A stretch of DNA of 64,000 nt from Pedobacter agri PB92 (GTDB lineage: Bacteria; Bacteroidota; Bacteroidia; Sphingobacteriales; Sphingobacteriaceae). The notes beneath the pieces are model-generated. The model was not told the DNA's origin. It was given only the letters and a program-made list of their open reading frames with translations, and did not search any database. This document shows positions 45,372 through 55,000 of this stretch, one piece after another. The DNA lies in the NCBI RefSeq assembly GCF_000258495.1, contig NZ_AJLG01000001.1, positions 54,975 through 118,974 on the forward strand, written 5' to 3'. Each line of letters opens with the position of its first letter. Position 1 is the stretch's first letter. A program made the translations under genes and the position numbers.

Positions 45372-47755
45372 TGCATAAATTATTATTCGCAATCACATTA
45401 TTGTTCATCCTAACTTTTTCAGGCGTTCAGGCTCAATTCAAAATCGTCGGAAAATCACTTGGCGAAAATAATATTGGTCAGGCTTTGATTTCTATTAAAT
45501 TAACTAACGCAAGTAACAAATCAGTTTACACCCAATCAGATAGTCTAGGGAATTACATTTTCTTAAACTTACCATCTGGTAGTTACAATATCTTTTTTTC
45601 GGCGATCAATTACGTCAGTCAGCAACGCAATTTTCAATTGCGAAGCGATACTTCTATTAACATCCAATTAATGGAAAATGCACAAAAGCTTGTTGATGTT
45701 CAAATCAACTCAAAAAAGCCTTTGGTGGAAAAAAGAATTGATCGTACAATTTTTAACGTAGAAAACAGCATTTCGGCAATTGGTACTGATGCAATTGAGT
45801 TGCTCACCAAAGTTCCTGGTGTTCGCGTGATGAATGATCAGGTTTCATTAGTGGGGAAAGGTGCTGTAAATGTGATGATGAACGATAAACTCATTCAGCT
45901 TAGTCAGGATGATTTATCAAATTACCTGAAATCAATTTCCAGTGATCAGATTTCAAAAATTGAAGTGATTACAAATCCCCCTGCTAAATATGATGCCCAG
46001 GGAAACAATGGATTGATCAATATTGTCCTGAAAAAGGTTACTGCTGAAGGGATTAAAGGATCGGTAAACACGGTATTTACGCAAGCTACGCACCCCACAG
46101 CTTTTGCAGGAGGAAATATCAGTTATCGAAAAGATAAAATTACTGTAAATTCTACCCTAAATGTTCGTAAAGGTTCAATTGTGCCCTTTGAGCAAAGTAC
46201 TATTTTTTATCCCAACCAAACCTGGAATGTGGTTAACAAGGACCGGAATTTCAGAACTGTACCAAGTGCACAAGTTGGATTGGATTATCAGATCTCGAAG
46301 AAAGCGTTGCTTGGCTTATCTTACAACGGGGGTTTAACTAATTTCCATTCTGAAGAAAATATTAAAACGAAAGTCTTTAATCATCAAAGCAGTTTAGATT
46401 CCCTTTTAAATTCTGATGCGAATGCAAAAATCAGATCGAATTTTCATGCGACAAATTTGTACCTAAAGCAGTCGCTGGATTCAACAGGAAAGCAACTCAT
46501 CATCAATGCCGATTGGTTCAGATTTGCCGATGATAAAAACCGATTTTTTAATAATCAAAGTTATCTAACGGATGGGGGGCTTATTCCAAACTCATTTGCA
46601 GAATATTTATCAACCAGTAAGCAGAATATAAACTTGTATACCCTTAAGGCAGATGTTGATTTACCTTTTAAAACGTTCAAGTTTGCTGTTGGAGCCAAAT
46701 TGAGTTTCATTAATAATGAAAGTGACGTTGCTTTTTATAAAAGACGAAATACTATTTACGAACTCGATGTAAACCAAAGTAATTTGTTTAGTTATCGCGA
46801 AAACACACAGGCCTTATATGTCAATCTCAATAAAACCATTCGAAAATGGGATTTCCAGATTGGGCTAAGAGGAGAGTATACTCAAATTGATGGTGTGTCT
46901 GTTAACCAGCGAAATGAAAACAGCTACTTTCAATTGTTTCCAACGCTATATGTGGTGTATCGGGCAACAGATCAAAGTGCATGGAATATAAACTATGGAA
47001 GAAGAATTAACAGACCTGCTTACCGGAAATTAAACCCTTTTCGTTGGTACAGCAACCCGTTTGTGTATGCTGAAGGCAATCCGTTTTTACAGCCATCATA
47101 CAATAACAATGTCGAAATTTCACATACCTACAAAAGTTTATTCATCAGTACTTTCTCCTTTAGCAATACGCAGGATGGATTTAATGATGTGAATTTTATT
47201 GATGCGAGTTCGAATACACAAGCATCGAAGCCTGTTAATTTCATCACACGTTATCAATATCAGTTCAGCAATTCGGCTGTATTAATTCCGTTTAAAAACT
47301 GGCAAACAACGAATCAGTTTAATGTTTTTTACAGTGTTTCAAATTCAAGTATTGTCCAAACCTTATCAAACTTAAAAGGCGCTGGAGCGTATTTTTCCAC
47401 ATCAAATCAATTCACCTTTAATAAATCGAAAACTATTTTGGCCGATATTAATTTCTGGTATCAATTTCCAACAGTTGATGGCCTGAATGAAAACGAAAGC
47501 CAATCTAACCTCGATTTTGGCGTGAAAACTTTGCTGCTGAATAAAAAACTTCAGTTATCGCTGAATGCCAATGATGTTCTAAAGACAAATAAATATCGGT
47601 ATAGTAGTTTGATCAATAACATCAGGCAGGAATACAATAACTATTACGATGCGAGACAAATCCGTTTTACCGCCCGGTTTAATTTTGGAAATGAAAAAAT
47701 AAAACAGCTGGAAAGAAAGGGCGGAAATGAAGAGGAGCGAAGGAGAAGTAATTGA
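45371..47755 (+). CDS. Outer-membrane beta-barrel protein (TonB-receptor-like, CarboxypepD_reg and plug)
   Basis: The 794-residue protein has a signal peptide (about 1-21) and a carboxypeptidase-regulatory-like domain (IVGKSLGENNIGQALISIKL, FLNLPSGSYNIFFSAINYVS). A plug-like domain follows (ELLTKVPGVRVMNDQVSLVG, ISKIEVITNPPAKYDAQGNN), then a large beta-barrel of the OMP_b-brl_3 type with strands such as LGLSYNGGLTNF and NINYGRRINRPAYRKLNPF. No TonB box is seen. It may move substrates or act as an assembly platform. The ATG overlaps the preceding stop (TAATG), so translation is coupled to the OstA-like fusion. Confidence 0.92.
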   Translation: MHKLLFAITLLFILTFSGVQAQFKIVGKSLGENNIGQALISIKLTNASNKSVYTQSDSLGNYIFLNLPSGSYNIFFSAINYVSQQRNFQLRSDTSINIQLMENAQKLVDVQINSKKPLVEKRIDRTIFNVENSISAIGTDAIELLTKVPGVRVMNDQVSLVGKGAVNVMMNDKLIQLSQDDLSNYLKSISSDQISKIEVITNPPAKYDAQGNNGLINIVLKKVTAEGIKGSVNTVFTQATHPTAFAGGNISYRKDKITVNSTLNVRKGSIVPFEQSTIFYPNQTWNVVNKDRNFRTVPSAQVGLDYQISKKALLGLSYNGGLTNFHSEENIKTKVFNHQSSLDSLLNSDANAKIRSNFHATNLYLKQSLDSTGKQLIINADWFRFADDKNRFFNNQSYLTDGGLIPNSFAEYLSTSKQNINLYTLKADVDLPFKTFKFAVGAKLSFINNESDVAFYKRRNTIYELDVNQSNLFSYRENTQALYVNLNKTIRKWDFQIGLRGEYTQIDGVSVNQRNENSYFQLFPTLYVVYRATDQSAWNINYGRRINRPAYRKLNPFRWYSNPFVYAEGNPFLQPSYNNNVEISHTYKSLFISTFSFSNTQDGFNDVNFIDASSNTQASKPVNFITRYQYQFSNSAVLIPFKNWQTTNQFNVFYSVSNSSIVQTLSNLKGAGAYFSTSNQFTFNKSKTILADINFWYQFPTVDGLNENESQSNLDFGVKTLLLNKKLQLSLNANDVLKTNKYRYSSLINNIRQEYNNYYDARQIRFTARFNFGNEKIKQLERKGGNEEERRRSN

Positions 47756-47796
47756 TGTGAGAGGTAAGATGGATGATAGAAAATGGACAATTTGCC

Positions 47797-47890
47797 CGTC
47801 ATTTCGAAATCAATTTGATCATTGATTGAAGCAATCTCATCGTGAAAACTATTTTTTTGAGGGGAGATTGCTTCGTGCCTCGCAATGACG
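47797..47890. repeat. Nested inverted repeat with CGTCATT...AATGACG ends
   Basis: CGTCATT (47797) and AATGACG (ending 47890) form outer arms. GAAGCAATCTC (47828-47838) and GAGATTGCTTC (47864-47874) form an inner stem, with GTGCCTCGC after the latter. This matches a repeat I know as frequent between genes in Bacteroidota genomes. It lies between the operon end and a convergent gene. Confidence 0.8.
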
Positions 47891-47968
47891 ACCGCTCTAA
47901 AAATACACTGATATCTATAGATTATCTTTTGGGATGATTAGACTCTTCCATCAAAGATCTTCCATCAT

Positions 47969-49096
47969 TTAAAACGCTTCAGCAATGCTGATATAAAATC
48001 CGCTTTGTCGTTTTTCATTTGGTCTTTTTTCACCAATTCCATAATCTAAGCGGACGCTGATTCCTTTCTCAGGATCGAAGAAATACCGAAAACCTGCCCC
48101 ATAGTTGGGTTTGAAAGCCTCTTTAGAGAAATCATCAACTCCCCAGACTGTTCCTGTACCGCCAAAAACAGTGGCGCCAAAGCGGCTGCTATAACGATAA
48201 CGCAGCTCAGCTTGAAAGGCCAGTAAATTTTTATCGCGGTAACGTCCGCCATAATAACCTCGCATCATTTCGTCATTGCCCATTTGTGGCAACAAATAAA
48301 TTGGGGTGCTGTTGCCAATTACAGTATTGTAGAGTCCTTGCACACCGACAGCGAAGCTTCTGTTTAATCTCCAGAAATTTCGGGCATCAATTTTTATCTG
48401 ACTGCCGGTAAAATTGCCTGCTGAAAAAATATTTGGCGCATATTGGTAGGTTCCCCTGATAAAGAAACCTTTCGTTGTATAATTATTATTATTTCTTGCA
48501 TCATAGCTTTGCGAAACGCCGAGGTATAAAACGCTTCCGGTTCTGTTGTTGTAATATGGATCTTTACTAAAAATCCCATCTGCAACCACATCTTTATATT
48601 CATAGTTTTCGAAACCTAGTGATACTCCGGTATAAGCTTTTGGCAATAACTGTTTTTCGGCTTGTAACAAAACTTTAATCTGTTGCTGGATCAGCTTGTC
48701 TTCATTGCCTTCATCTGTACTGTTACCAATTCCGTAAAAGTTAAAAGGCATGCGTTTGAAACGCAGTTCGCCAATGTAATGAAGCTTATTCCCTTTACCC
48801 CAGATGTCAATCAGCGAGCTCATGTTATAGGCTTTCAATGTAGAATAATTCAGGTTAAGTGTTAATGATGAAGGTCGGTTGGTGGTATCCAGCCGATCTG
48901 CATAAAAACCTACAATTGCGCCAACTCCGAATTGAAAACCTGTTTCCTGAGCATAACCAAATGATGGAATGGGTAAAAAGCTGGCCTTACGCAAAGTGTC
49001 TTTTTCGTTAGAAAGCAGTTTTTTAATCAACTTCATTTGAGCAAATGAGCTTCCAGATAGTACAATAAATAACAGGAGCAAGCAAAATTTTTTCAT
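47969..49096 (-). CDS. Omp85/BamA-TamA-like outer-membrane barrel protein
   Basis: The 375-residue protein has a signal peptide (about 1-19, ending SFAQ) and a beta-barrel with alternating aromatic strands. Segments like TGFQFGVGAIVGFYADR, YLGVSQSYDARNNNNYTTKG, GYYGGRYRDKNLLAFQAELR and RYSSRFGATVFGGTGTVWG fit the bacterial surface antigen (Omp85) barrel, the last before a C-terminal Phe (AEAF). No POTRA repeats are visible, so it is a short barrel-only member, perhaps an exporter or lipid-transport pore. It converges with the M56 operon. The function is uncertain. Confidence 0.82.
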   Translation of the reverse strand: MKKFCLLLLFIVLSGSSFAQMKLIKKLLSNEKDTLRKASFLPIPSFGYAQETGFQFGVGAIVGFYADRLDTTNRPSSLTLNLNYSTLKAYNMSSLIDIWGKGNKLHYIGELRFKRMPFNFYGIGNSTDEGNEDKLIQQQIKVLLQAEKQLLPKAYTGVSLGFENYEYKDVVADGIFSKDPYYNNRTGSVLYLGVSQSYDARNNNNYTTKGFFIRGTYQYAPNIFSAGNFTGSQIKIDARNFWRLNRSFAVGVQGLYNTVIGNSTPIYLLPQMGNDEMMRGYYGGRYRDKNLLAFQAELRYRYSSRFGATVFGGTGTVWGVDDFSKEAFKPNYGAGFRYFFDPEKGISVRLDYGIGEKRPNEKRQSGFYISIAEAF

Positions 49097-49227
49097 TGCC
49101 GCAAATTAACTGAATTTTTATTGAAGATTTATTTCCTGCAAGTTGGTCGTGTGTTTTATGACGGTAGATTGGAAATCACTAACAGCGGCAGTGTCCACGC
49201 CACCTAAACCGGATTGACGGGGAAAGC

Positions 49228-49246
49228 GCCCAATTTTTCATTGGGC
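49228..49246. repeat. CAATGAAAAATTG-core hairpin, copy 3 (inverted)
   Basis: GCCCAAT-TTTTC-ATTGGGC is a perfect 7-bp stem whose complement has the GAAAA loop of copies 1 and 2. ACCTAAACC lies 16 bases before it, the complement of the GGTTTAGGT that follows copy 2. Confidence 0.75.
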
Positions 49247-49307
49247 CTTGAATCAAAAAGCCGGACTAACTTTAATAATTTTAGAACAACTGCTTTCCCA
49301 AAAAAAG

Positions 49308-49330
49308 ATCCTTCAACTATACTCAGGATG
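49308..49330. repeat. Degenerate TGTCATYCTGAGCTTGTCGAAG-family unit (inverted)
   Basis: ATCCTTCAACTATACTCAGG with the next bases ATGAAAA is a decayed inverted copy of the family unit seen at 28904, 40832 and 40884. Confidence 0.5.
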
Positions 49331-49438
49331 AAAATAGCGTAGAGAATTTATCAATTATTAAAATTACTTAATCAGTTCACAACGCTAAGCCCCAAACTCC
49401 AAACACTATTAATGTTTTATCCTTTCGGGCTAAATGCC

Positions 49439-49446
49439 TACTTTTG
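49439..49446 (+). promoter_or_regulatory. Putative -7 element (TACTTTTG)
   Basis: TACTTTTG fits TAnnTTTG. Transcription starting a few bases downstream would begin after the in-frame TTG at 49444, supporting the ATG at 49468 as the start of the deoxyhypusine-synthase-like gene. Confidence 0.45.
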
Positions 49447-49467
49447 CGCAAAACAATACAAAACAAA

Positions 49468-50448
49468 ATGAGCAATACAAGAGGACCAATATCTCAGTTC
49501 ATGGAGCGTAATTACCTCCATTTTAATGCTGCGGCAATGATGGATGCGGCTAAAGGTTACGAAACGCATTTAGATGAAGGTGGTAAAATGATGATCACAC
49601 TTGCTGGTGCAATGAGTACTGCTGAATTGGGAATTTCACTTGCAGAAATGATCCGTCAAGATAAAGTGGCGATTATTTCGTGTACAGGTGCCAACCTTGA
49701 AGAAGATATTATGAATCTGGTAGCGCACTCACATTACAAACGTGTGCCTAACTATCGCGATTTAAGCCCGCAGGATGAGTGGGATTTGTTAGAAAATCAT
49801 TACAACCGTGTTACGGATACCTGTATTCCTGAAGAGGAAGCTTTTCGTCGTTTGCAAAAGCACGTTCATAAAATCTGGAAAGATGCAGATACCGCAGACG
49901 AAAGATACTTCCCGCATGAGTTTATGTATAAAATGTTGTTGAGTGGCGATTTAGAGCAATACTATGAAATTGATCCAAAAAATTCATGGATGTTGGCAGC
50001 TGCTGAAAAGAATTTGCCTATTGTTGTTCCAGGATGGGAAGATTCAACAATGGGTAACATTTTTGCCTCTTATGTTATGAAACAGGAGTTAAAAGCAACA
50101 ACGATGAAAAGCGGTATTGAATATATGGGTTGGTTAGCCGATTGGTATATTGCTAACAGTGGCGGTAAAGGTATCGGTTTCTTCCAGATTGGTGGTGGTA
50201 TTGCCGGTGATTTTCCTATTTGTGTAGTGCCAATGTTGTATCAGGATATGGAAATGGAAAATATTCCGTTTTGGAGCTACTTCTGCCAGATTTCGGATTC
50301 TACAACCTCTTATGGATCGTATTCAGGTGCAGTACCAAACGAGAAAATTACCTGGGGTAAATTAGATATTCACACACCTAAATTTATTGTAGAAAGCGAT
50401 GCAACAATTGTAGCGCCGCTAATGTTTGCGTGGATATTAAAACAATAA
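49468..50448 (+). CDS. Deoxyhypusine synthase family protein
   Basis: A protein of about 326 residues with the deoxyhypusine-synthase fold. An NAD-binding start (ITLAGAMSTAELGISLAEMI, IISCTGANLEEDIMNLV) is followed by NSGGKGIGFFQIGGGIAGDF and the active-site segment ITWGKLDIHTPKFIVESDAT. In this last segment the Lys of WGK corresponds to the catalytic lysine of the eukaryotic enzyme. Eukaryotic and archaeal DHS modifies eIF5A using spermidine; bacteria lack eIF5A, so the bacterial homologues probably transfer aminobutyl groups in polyamine metabolism (homospermidine-type reactions). The start is chosen as ATG 49468. A terminator follows. Confidence 0.9.
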   Translation: MSNTRGPISQFMERNYLHFNAAAMMDAAKGYETHLDEGGKMMITLAGAMSTAELGISLAEMIRQDKVAIISCTGANLEEDIMNLVAHSHYKRVPNYRDLSPQDEWDLLENHYNRVTDTCIPEEEAFRRLQKHVHKIWKDADTADERYFPHEFMYKMLLSGDLEQYYEIDPKNSWMLAAAEKNLPIVVPGWEDSTMGNIFASYVMKQELKATTMKSGIEYMGWLADWYIANSGGKGIGFFQIGGGIAGDFPICVVPMLYQDMEMENIPFWSYFCQISDSTTSYGSYSGAVPNEKITWGKLDIHTPKFIVESDATIVAPLMFAWILKQ

Positions 50449-50482
50449 TTATAAATCTTAGTAAAACCAAATTGGTTTTCTT

Positions 50483-50520
50483 AATGCCCATTGGAGATAA
50501 ATTCAAAAATGGGCATTTTT
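50483..50520 (+). terminator. Intrinsic terminator
   Basis: AATGCCCATT pairs with AAATGGGCATT and is followed by TTT; it lies 35 bp after the deoxyhypusine-synthase-like gene. A second, smaller hairpin (AAAACCAA/TTGGTTTT) precedes it. Confidence 0.75.
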
Positions 50521-50701
50521 CTTAGCTGGCGAGCCCGAATGGGCATTTGTTTAGAATGATTATAAATTGTATTTCACGTCAGTATTATGTCATGGGATTT
50601 ATTAATAAGTTATACTTTTGTTCAAGTTTTGATGGGGCTATATCAGTTCAGGCATCAATTTCACAACAAAAAGTAAATTAAATAAGTATAAAGTGTTCAT
50701 T

Positions 50702-51997
50702 ATGAGAGATATCTCGATGATTTTAAAAAGCGTTTGGAAGTCGTTATTCGTATTTTCAGCAATTTCCGTAATAGCGGTTTCAACCGTAAATGCGCAAGAT
50801 GCTAAAGAGGGGAGAACGCTTTTCAGGGCTAAATGTTCATCATGCCATGCGTTAGATGCCAAATTAATAGGTCCTGCTTTAACAGGGGTGAGCGATCGCC
50901 ACTCGGAAGAGTTCCTTTTAAAATGGATTCCTAATTCACAAGGTATGATTGCTGCCGGTAATCCGGAAGCTGTGAAATTGTTTAACGAAAATGGAAAAGT
51001 AGCAATGACTTCTTTCCCTGAGTTAGATGAAGAAAAAGTAAAAAGCATCTTAGCTTATATCAAGGAAGGTGAACCAAAACCAGCTGCTGGTGCTGCAGGC
51101 GCTGTCGCTCCGAAAGATGACACTACTTCAGGTTTATCTATCGCTGGTATCATTGCTATTGTATTAGTAGGTATTGTCATTTTAGTAATCTTAGGTCGTG
51201 CATCTAAATTATTAGAGCGTTTAATTCTACAAAAACAAGGTATTGAAATTGAAGAAGATGTGCCTTTAACGGTAGGCGTTCGTAAAATGTTCAAAAACAA
51301 GAAGTTCGTGATGTTCTTCATCTTATGTTTGATCATTTGCTTAGGATCGTTTGGTTGGATGGGTATGTGGGATACAGGTGTTCACACCGGTTATCAACCA
51401 GTACAGCCAATTAAATTCTCACACGAGTTACACGCAGGTATTAATCAAATCGATTGTCAATACTGCCACAACGGTGCGTTTAAATCTAAAAATGCTACAA
51501 TTCCATCATTAAATGTTTGTATGAACTGCCACAAAGCTGTTCAGGCGAGAGATAATTATGATGGTGAGATTTCTCCAGAGATCAAAAAAATCTACAATGC
51601 GTTAGGTTACGATCCGGAAACTCAGCAATATGATAAGAGCAAGGAGAAACCGATGGAGTGGGTACGTGTACACAACTTGCCAGATTTTGCTTACTTCAAT
51701 CACTCTCAACACGTAGTGGTTGCAGAAGATGCAATTCGTAAAGCAAAAGGTTTACAACCAACAGAGCCTGTATGTTTCGCATGTCACGGTCCGGTTAATA
51801 CCATGGAAGAAATTTATCAATATTCTCCATTAACCATGAAATGGTGTATCAACTGCCACAAGGAAACAGATATTTCTGGTCAGAAAAATAATGCTTTCTA
51901 CGCTAAGGTTATCGAAGCGCATGAGAAAATTAAAAAAGGCGAGAAAGTTACACCAGCGTTATTGGGTGGTTTAGAGTGTGGTAAGTGCCACTATTAA
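50702..51997 (+). CDS. actA: Alternative complex III subunit A (multiheme cytochrome c, N-terminal monoheme fusion)
   Basis: A protein of about 431 residues with a signal peptide, then a monoheme cytochrome c domain (CSSCH, with GPALTGV and MTSFPELDEE). An Ala/Pro-rich linker leads to a membrane segment (about 147-168), a second membrane anchor and a periplasmic multiheme region with CQYCH, CMNCH, CFACH, CINCH and CGKCH. The six CxxCH motifs bind covalent hemes. ActA accepts electrons within ACIII, a bc1-replacement quinol:cytochrome c oxidoreductase. The first heme domain fused to the pentaheme part may pass electrons on to the oxidase. ATG at 50702 is preferred over the GTG three codons upstream; ATG at 50717 is also possible. 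Confidence 0.93.
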   Translation: MRDISMILKSVWKSLFVFSAISVIAVSTVNAQDAKEGRTLFRAKCSSCHALDAKLIGPALTGVSDRHSEEFLLKWIPNSQGMIAAGNPEAVKLFNENGKVAMTSFPELDEEKVKSILAYIKEGEPKPAAGAAGAVAPKDDTTSGLSIAGIIAIVLVGIVILVILGRASKLLERLILQKQGIEIEEDVPLTVGVRKMFKNKKFVMFFILCLIICLGSFGWMGMWDTGVHTGYQPVQPIKFSHELHAGINQIDCQYCHNGAFKSKNATIPSLNVCMNCHKAVQARDNYDGEISPEIKKIYNALGYDPETQQYDKSKEKPMEWVRVHNLPDFAYFNHSQHVVVAEDAIRKAKGLQPTEPVCFACHGPVNTMEEIYQYSPLTMKWCINCHKETDISGQKNNAFYAKVIEAHEKIKKGEKVTPALLGGLECGKCHY

Positions 51998-52045
51998 TAG
52001 ATAGAGTTTAGTAAGAACGTTCGAATAAACAGTAATATAGCTTAA

Positions 52046-55000
52046 ATGGAAAGCAACAAAAAATACTGGAAAGGCTTAGAGGAGTATAACAATACACCCG
52101 ATTTTGTTAAGAATAACAAAAACGAATTTGCCGAGCCACTTCCAATAGAAGATGTTTTAAATGAAGCAGGGTTAAGTACCGTTACCCCACGCCGCGACTT
52201 TTTAAAGGCGTTAGGTTTTGGTTTAGGTGCAGTTACTTTAGCTGCATGTCAAAGTGCCCCTGTTCATAAATCTATTCCTTACCTGGTAAAACCTGAAGAA
52301 GTTACCCCAGGTATTCCTAACTATTATACTTCGAGCTTTAACGGCCAGAGTATTTTAGTTAAAACAAGAGAAGGTCGTCCGATCAAAATTGAACCAAATC
52401 CTAATGCAGGTGAGTTCAATTGCGGTACAGATGCAAGAGCGCAAGCTTCAGTGTTAGATTTATATGATGTATCTAAATTAAAAGCACCGGTTCTTAAAAA
52501 CGAAGAAACAACCTGGGCTAAGCTAGATAGTTTTGTGAAAGGCGAACTGGCAAAGGCACAAGCGGGTGGCAAAAAAATCCGTGTTGTGGCTTCTACAGTT
52601 AATAGTCCTTCAACAAATGCAGTTTTAGCACAATTTATTACTAAATATCCTGCTGCTAAATTGGTTCAGTATGATGCTGTTTCTTATACAGGTATTATTC
52701 AAGCCAACCAAAACAGTTTTGGTAAAGCGGTATTACCAAAATACAATTTCGATAAAGCTGATTTAATTGTAAGTTTCAGTGCAGATTTCTTAGGTACCTG
52801 GATTAGTGGTGAAGAGTTTACAGCTCAATATACAGCTAACCGTAACTATAAATCTTTAGAAAATAAAAAAATGAGCCGCCACATTCAGTTCGAAAGTGGA
52901 ATGAGCTTAACAGGTACTAATGCAGATACACGTGTTCCTGTGAAATTATCTGAAGAAGGTCCTGCGTTAATTGCTTTATATAACGCCATTACTGGTCAGT
53001 CTTTAGCTGGTGGTACTTTAGGAAACAACGCAACTGCTGATAAGGTAATCAAATTAGTAGCTAAAGAATTACTACAAAATAAAGGTAAAGGCCTTGTTGT
53101 TTGTGGTTCTAATGATGTTTCTACGCAGATTTTGGTTAATGCCATTAACTCCGCTATCGGCAGTTATGGTACTACGATCGATTTAGATAATCCTTGCTAT
53201 TTATACGCTGGTAACGATGCCGAATTTAATGGCTTGGTTGCTGAAATGAATCGTGGCGAAGTTGGTGCGGTGTTTTTCTTAAACAGCAACCCTGCTTACG
53301 ATTTCATGAATGTTAAGGCTTTTACTGATGCTTTAGCTAAAGTTCCTGCAAAAGTTTCATTTTCAGATCGTGCTGATGAAACGGCTTCACTTTGTGATGC
53401 CATTGCCATCAACCATAACTATTTAGAATCATGGGGTGATGCAAATGCTTACGAGGGATATTATTCAATCGTTCAACCTACCATCAATCCGGTTTTCAAC
53501 AGCCGTCAGGCTGAAGAGAGTTTATTGGTTTGGGCTGATGCTCCGGTTAAAGATTACTATCAGTTTGTTCGCAGCAACTGGGAAACCAAAATGTTGCCTG
53601 CACTTGGTTTAAAATGGAATGACGTTTTAGAAAAAGGTGTAGTTGCAGTAACTCCAAAAACTGCAGCAGCTTATTCTTTCACACAATCTGTTGTTGAGGT
53701 AGCTAGCAAAATTGTTTCTGCAAGCAAAGCTTTAGCCAAAGGTGGTGATCAAATTGAATTACAGGTTTACGAAAACATCCCAATGCGTGATGGTAAAAAT
53801 GCAAACAACGCATTTTTGCAAGAGTTACCTGATCCGGTTTCTAAAGTAACCTGGGATAACTATGTTGCCTTAGCACCAAAACATGCTGAAAAATTAAAAA
53901 TTAAAGAATTTGATGTGGTTACTGTAAAAGGTAGCAACGGATATTCAGTTGATCTTCCTGTATTGATCCAGCCAGGACAAGCACAAGGAACTGCTTCTAT
54001 CGCATTAGGTTATGGCCGTACCAAAGTTGGTAAAGCGGGTAACGATGTAGGTAAAAATGCTTTCCCTTTTGTAACGTTCGTGAATGGAACCATGCAATAT
54101 GCCTCTAATATAACCATTACTCCAACAGGGGGTTACTATGAGTTGGCTCAAACACAAACACACCACTCTTTCGAAGGCCGTGCAGTAATTAAAGAAGCTA
54201 CATTCAAAGAATATTTGAAAGATGCTTCTGCGGGGAACCACAAAGGCGAACACAAAGATTATGATCTTTGGGATCAATATGAGAAACCAGGTAACAACTG
54301 GGTAATGGCAATCGATTTGAATGCTTGTACAGGTTGTGGTTCTTGTATCGTTGCATGTAACGTTGAAAATAACATTCCTGTTGTAGGACGTGATGAGGTT
54401 CGCCGTCGTCGTGAGATGCACTGGATCCGTATCGATCGTTACTATAGCTACGAAACTAAAGATGGTGATGTAACTAAAGAAAAAGAAATCGCTAAGTTGG
54501 AAGACTTAGATCATGTTTCTGTTGTTCACCAGCCGATGTTATGTCAACACTGTGATCACGCACCTTGCGAAACAGTTTGTCCGGTATTGGCAACTGTACA
54601 CTCATCAGATGGTTTAAACCACATGGCTTACAACCGTTGCGTAGGTACACGTTACTGTGCGAATAACTGTCCATACAAAGTTCGTCGTTTCAATTGGTTC
54701 AACTACTGGAATGATTCTCGTTTCGATAACTACTTAAATAATGAGTTTACTCAATTGGTATTAAATCCTGATGTTACTACACGTTCTCGTGGGGTAATGG
54801 AAAAATGCTCAATGTGTATCCAACGTATTCAAGGTGGTAAGTTACAAGCTAAATTAGAGAAACGTCCATTAAAAGATGGCGATATCAAAATGGCTTGTCA
54901 GGAAGCTTGTTCAGCAAATGCGATCATATTTGGTGATTCAAACGATCCTAACTCAGAGGTTTCAAAAGCATTACGTTCTGAGCGTATCTACTACGTATTG

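Larger units (their letters stand above)
49097..49438. other. Intergenic region with two repeat remnants
   Basis: About 340 bp between divergent genes. It holds the third CAATGAAAAATTG hairpin (49228-49246) and a degenerate TGTCATYCTGAGCTTGTCGAAG unit (49308-49330), plus a promoter-like -7 element at its right end. No gene is seen. Confidence 0.75.
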
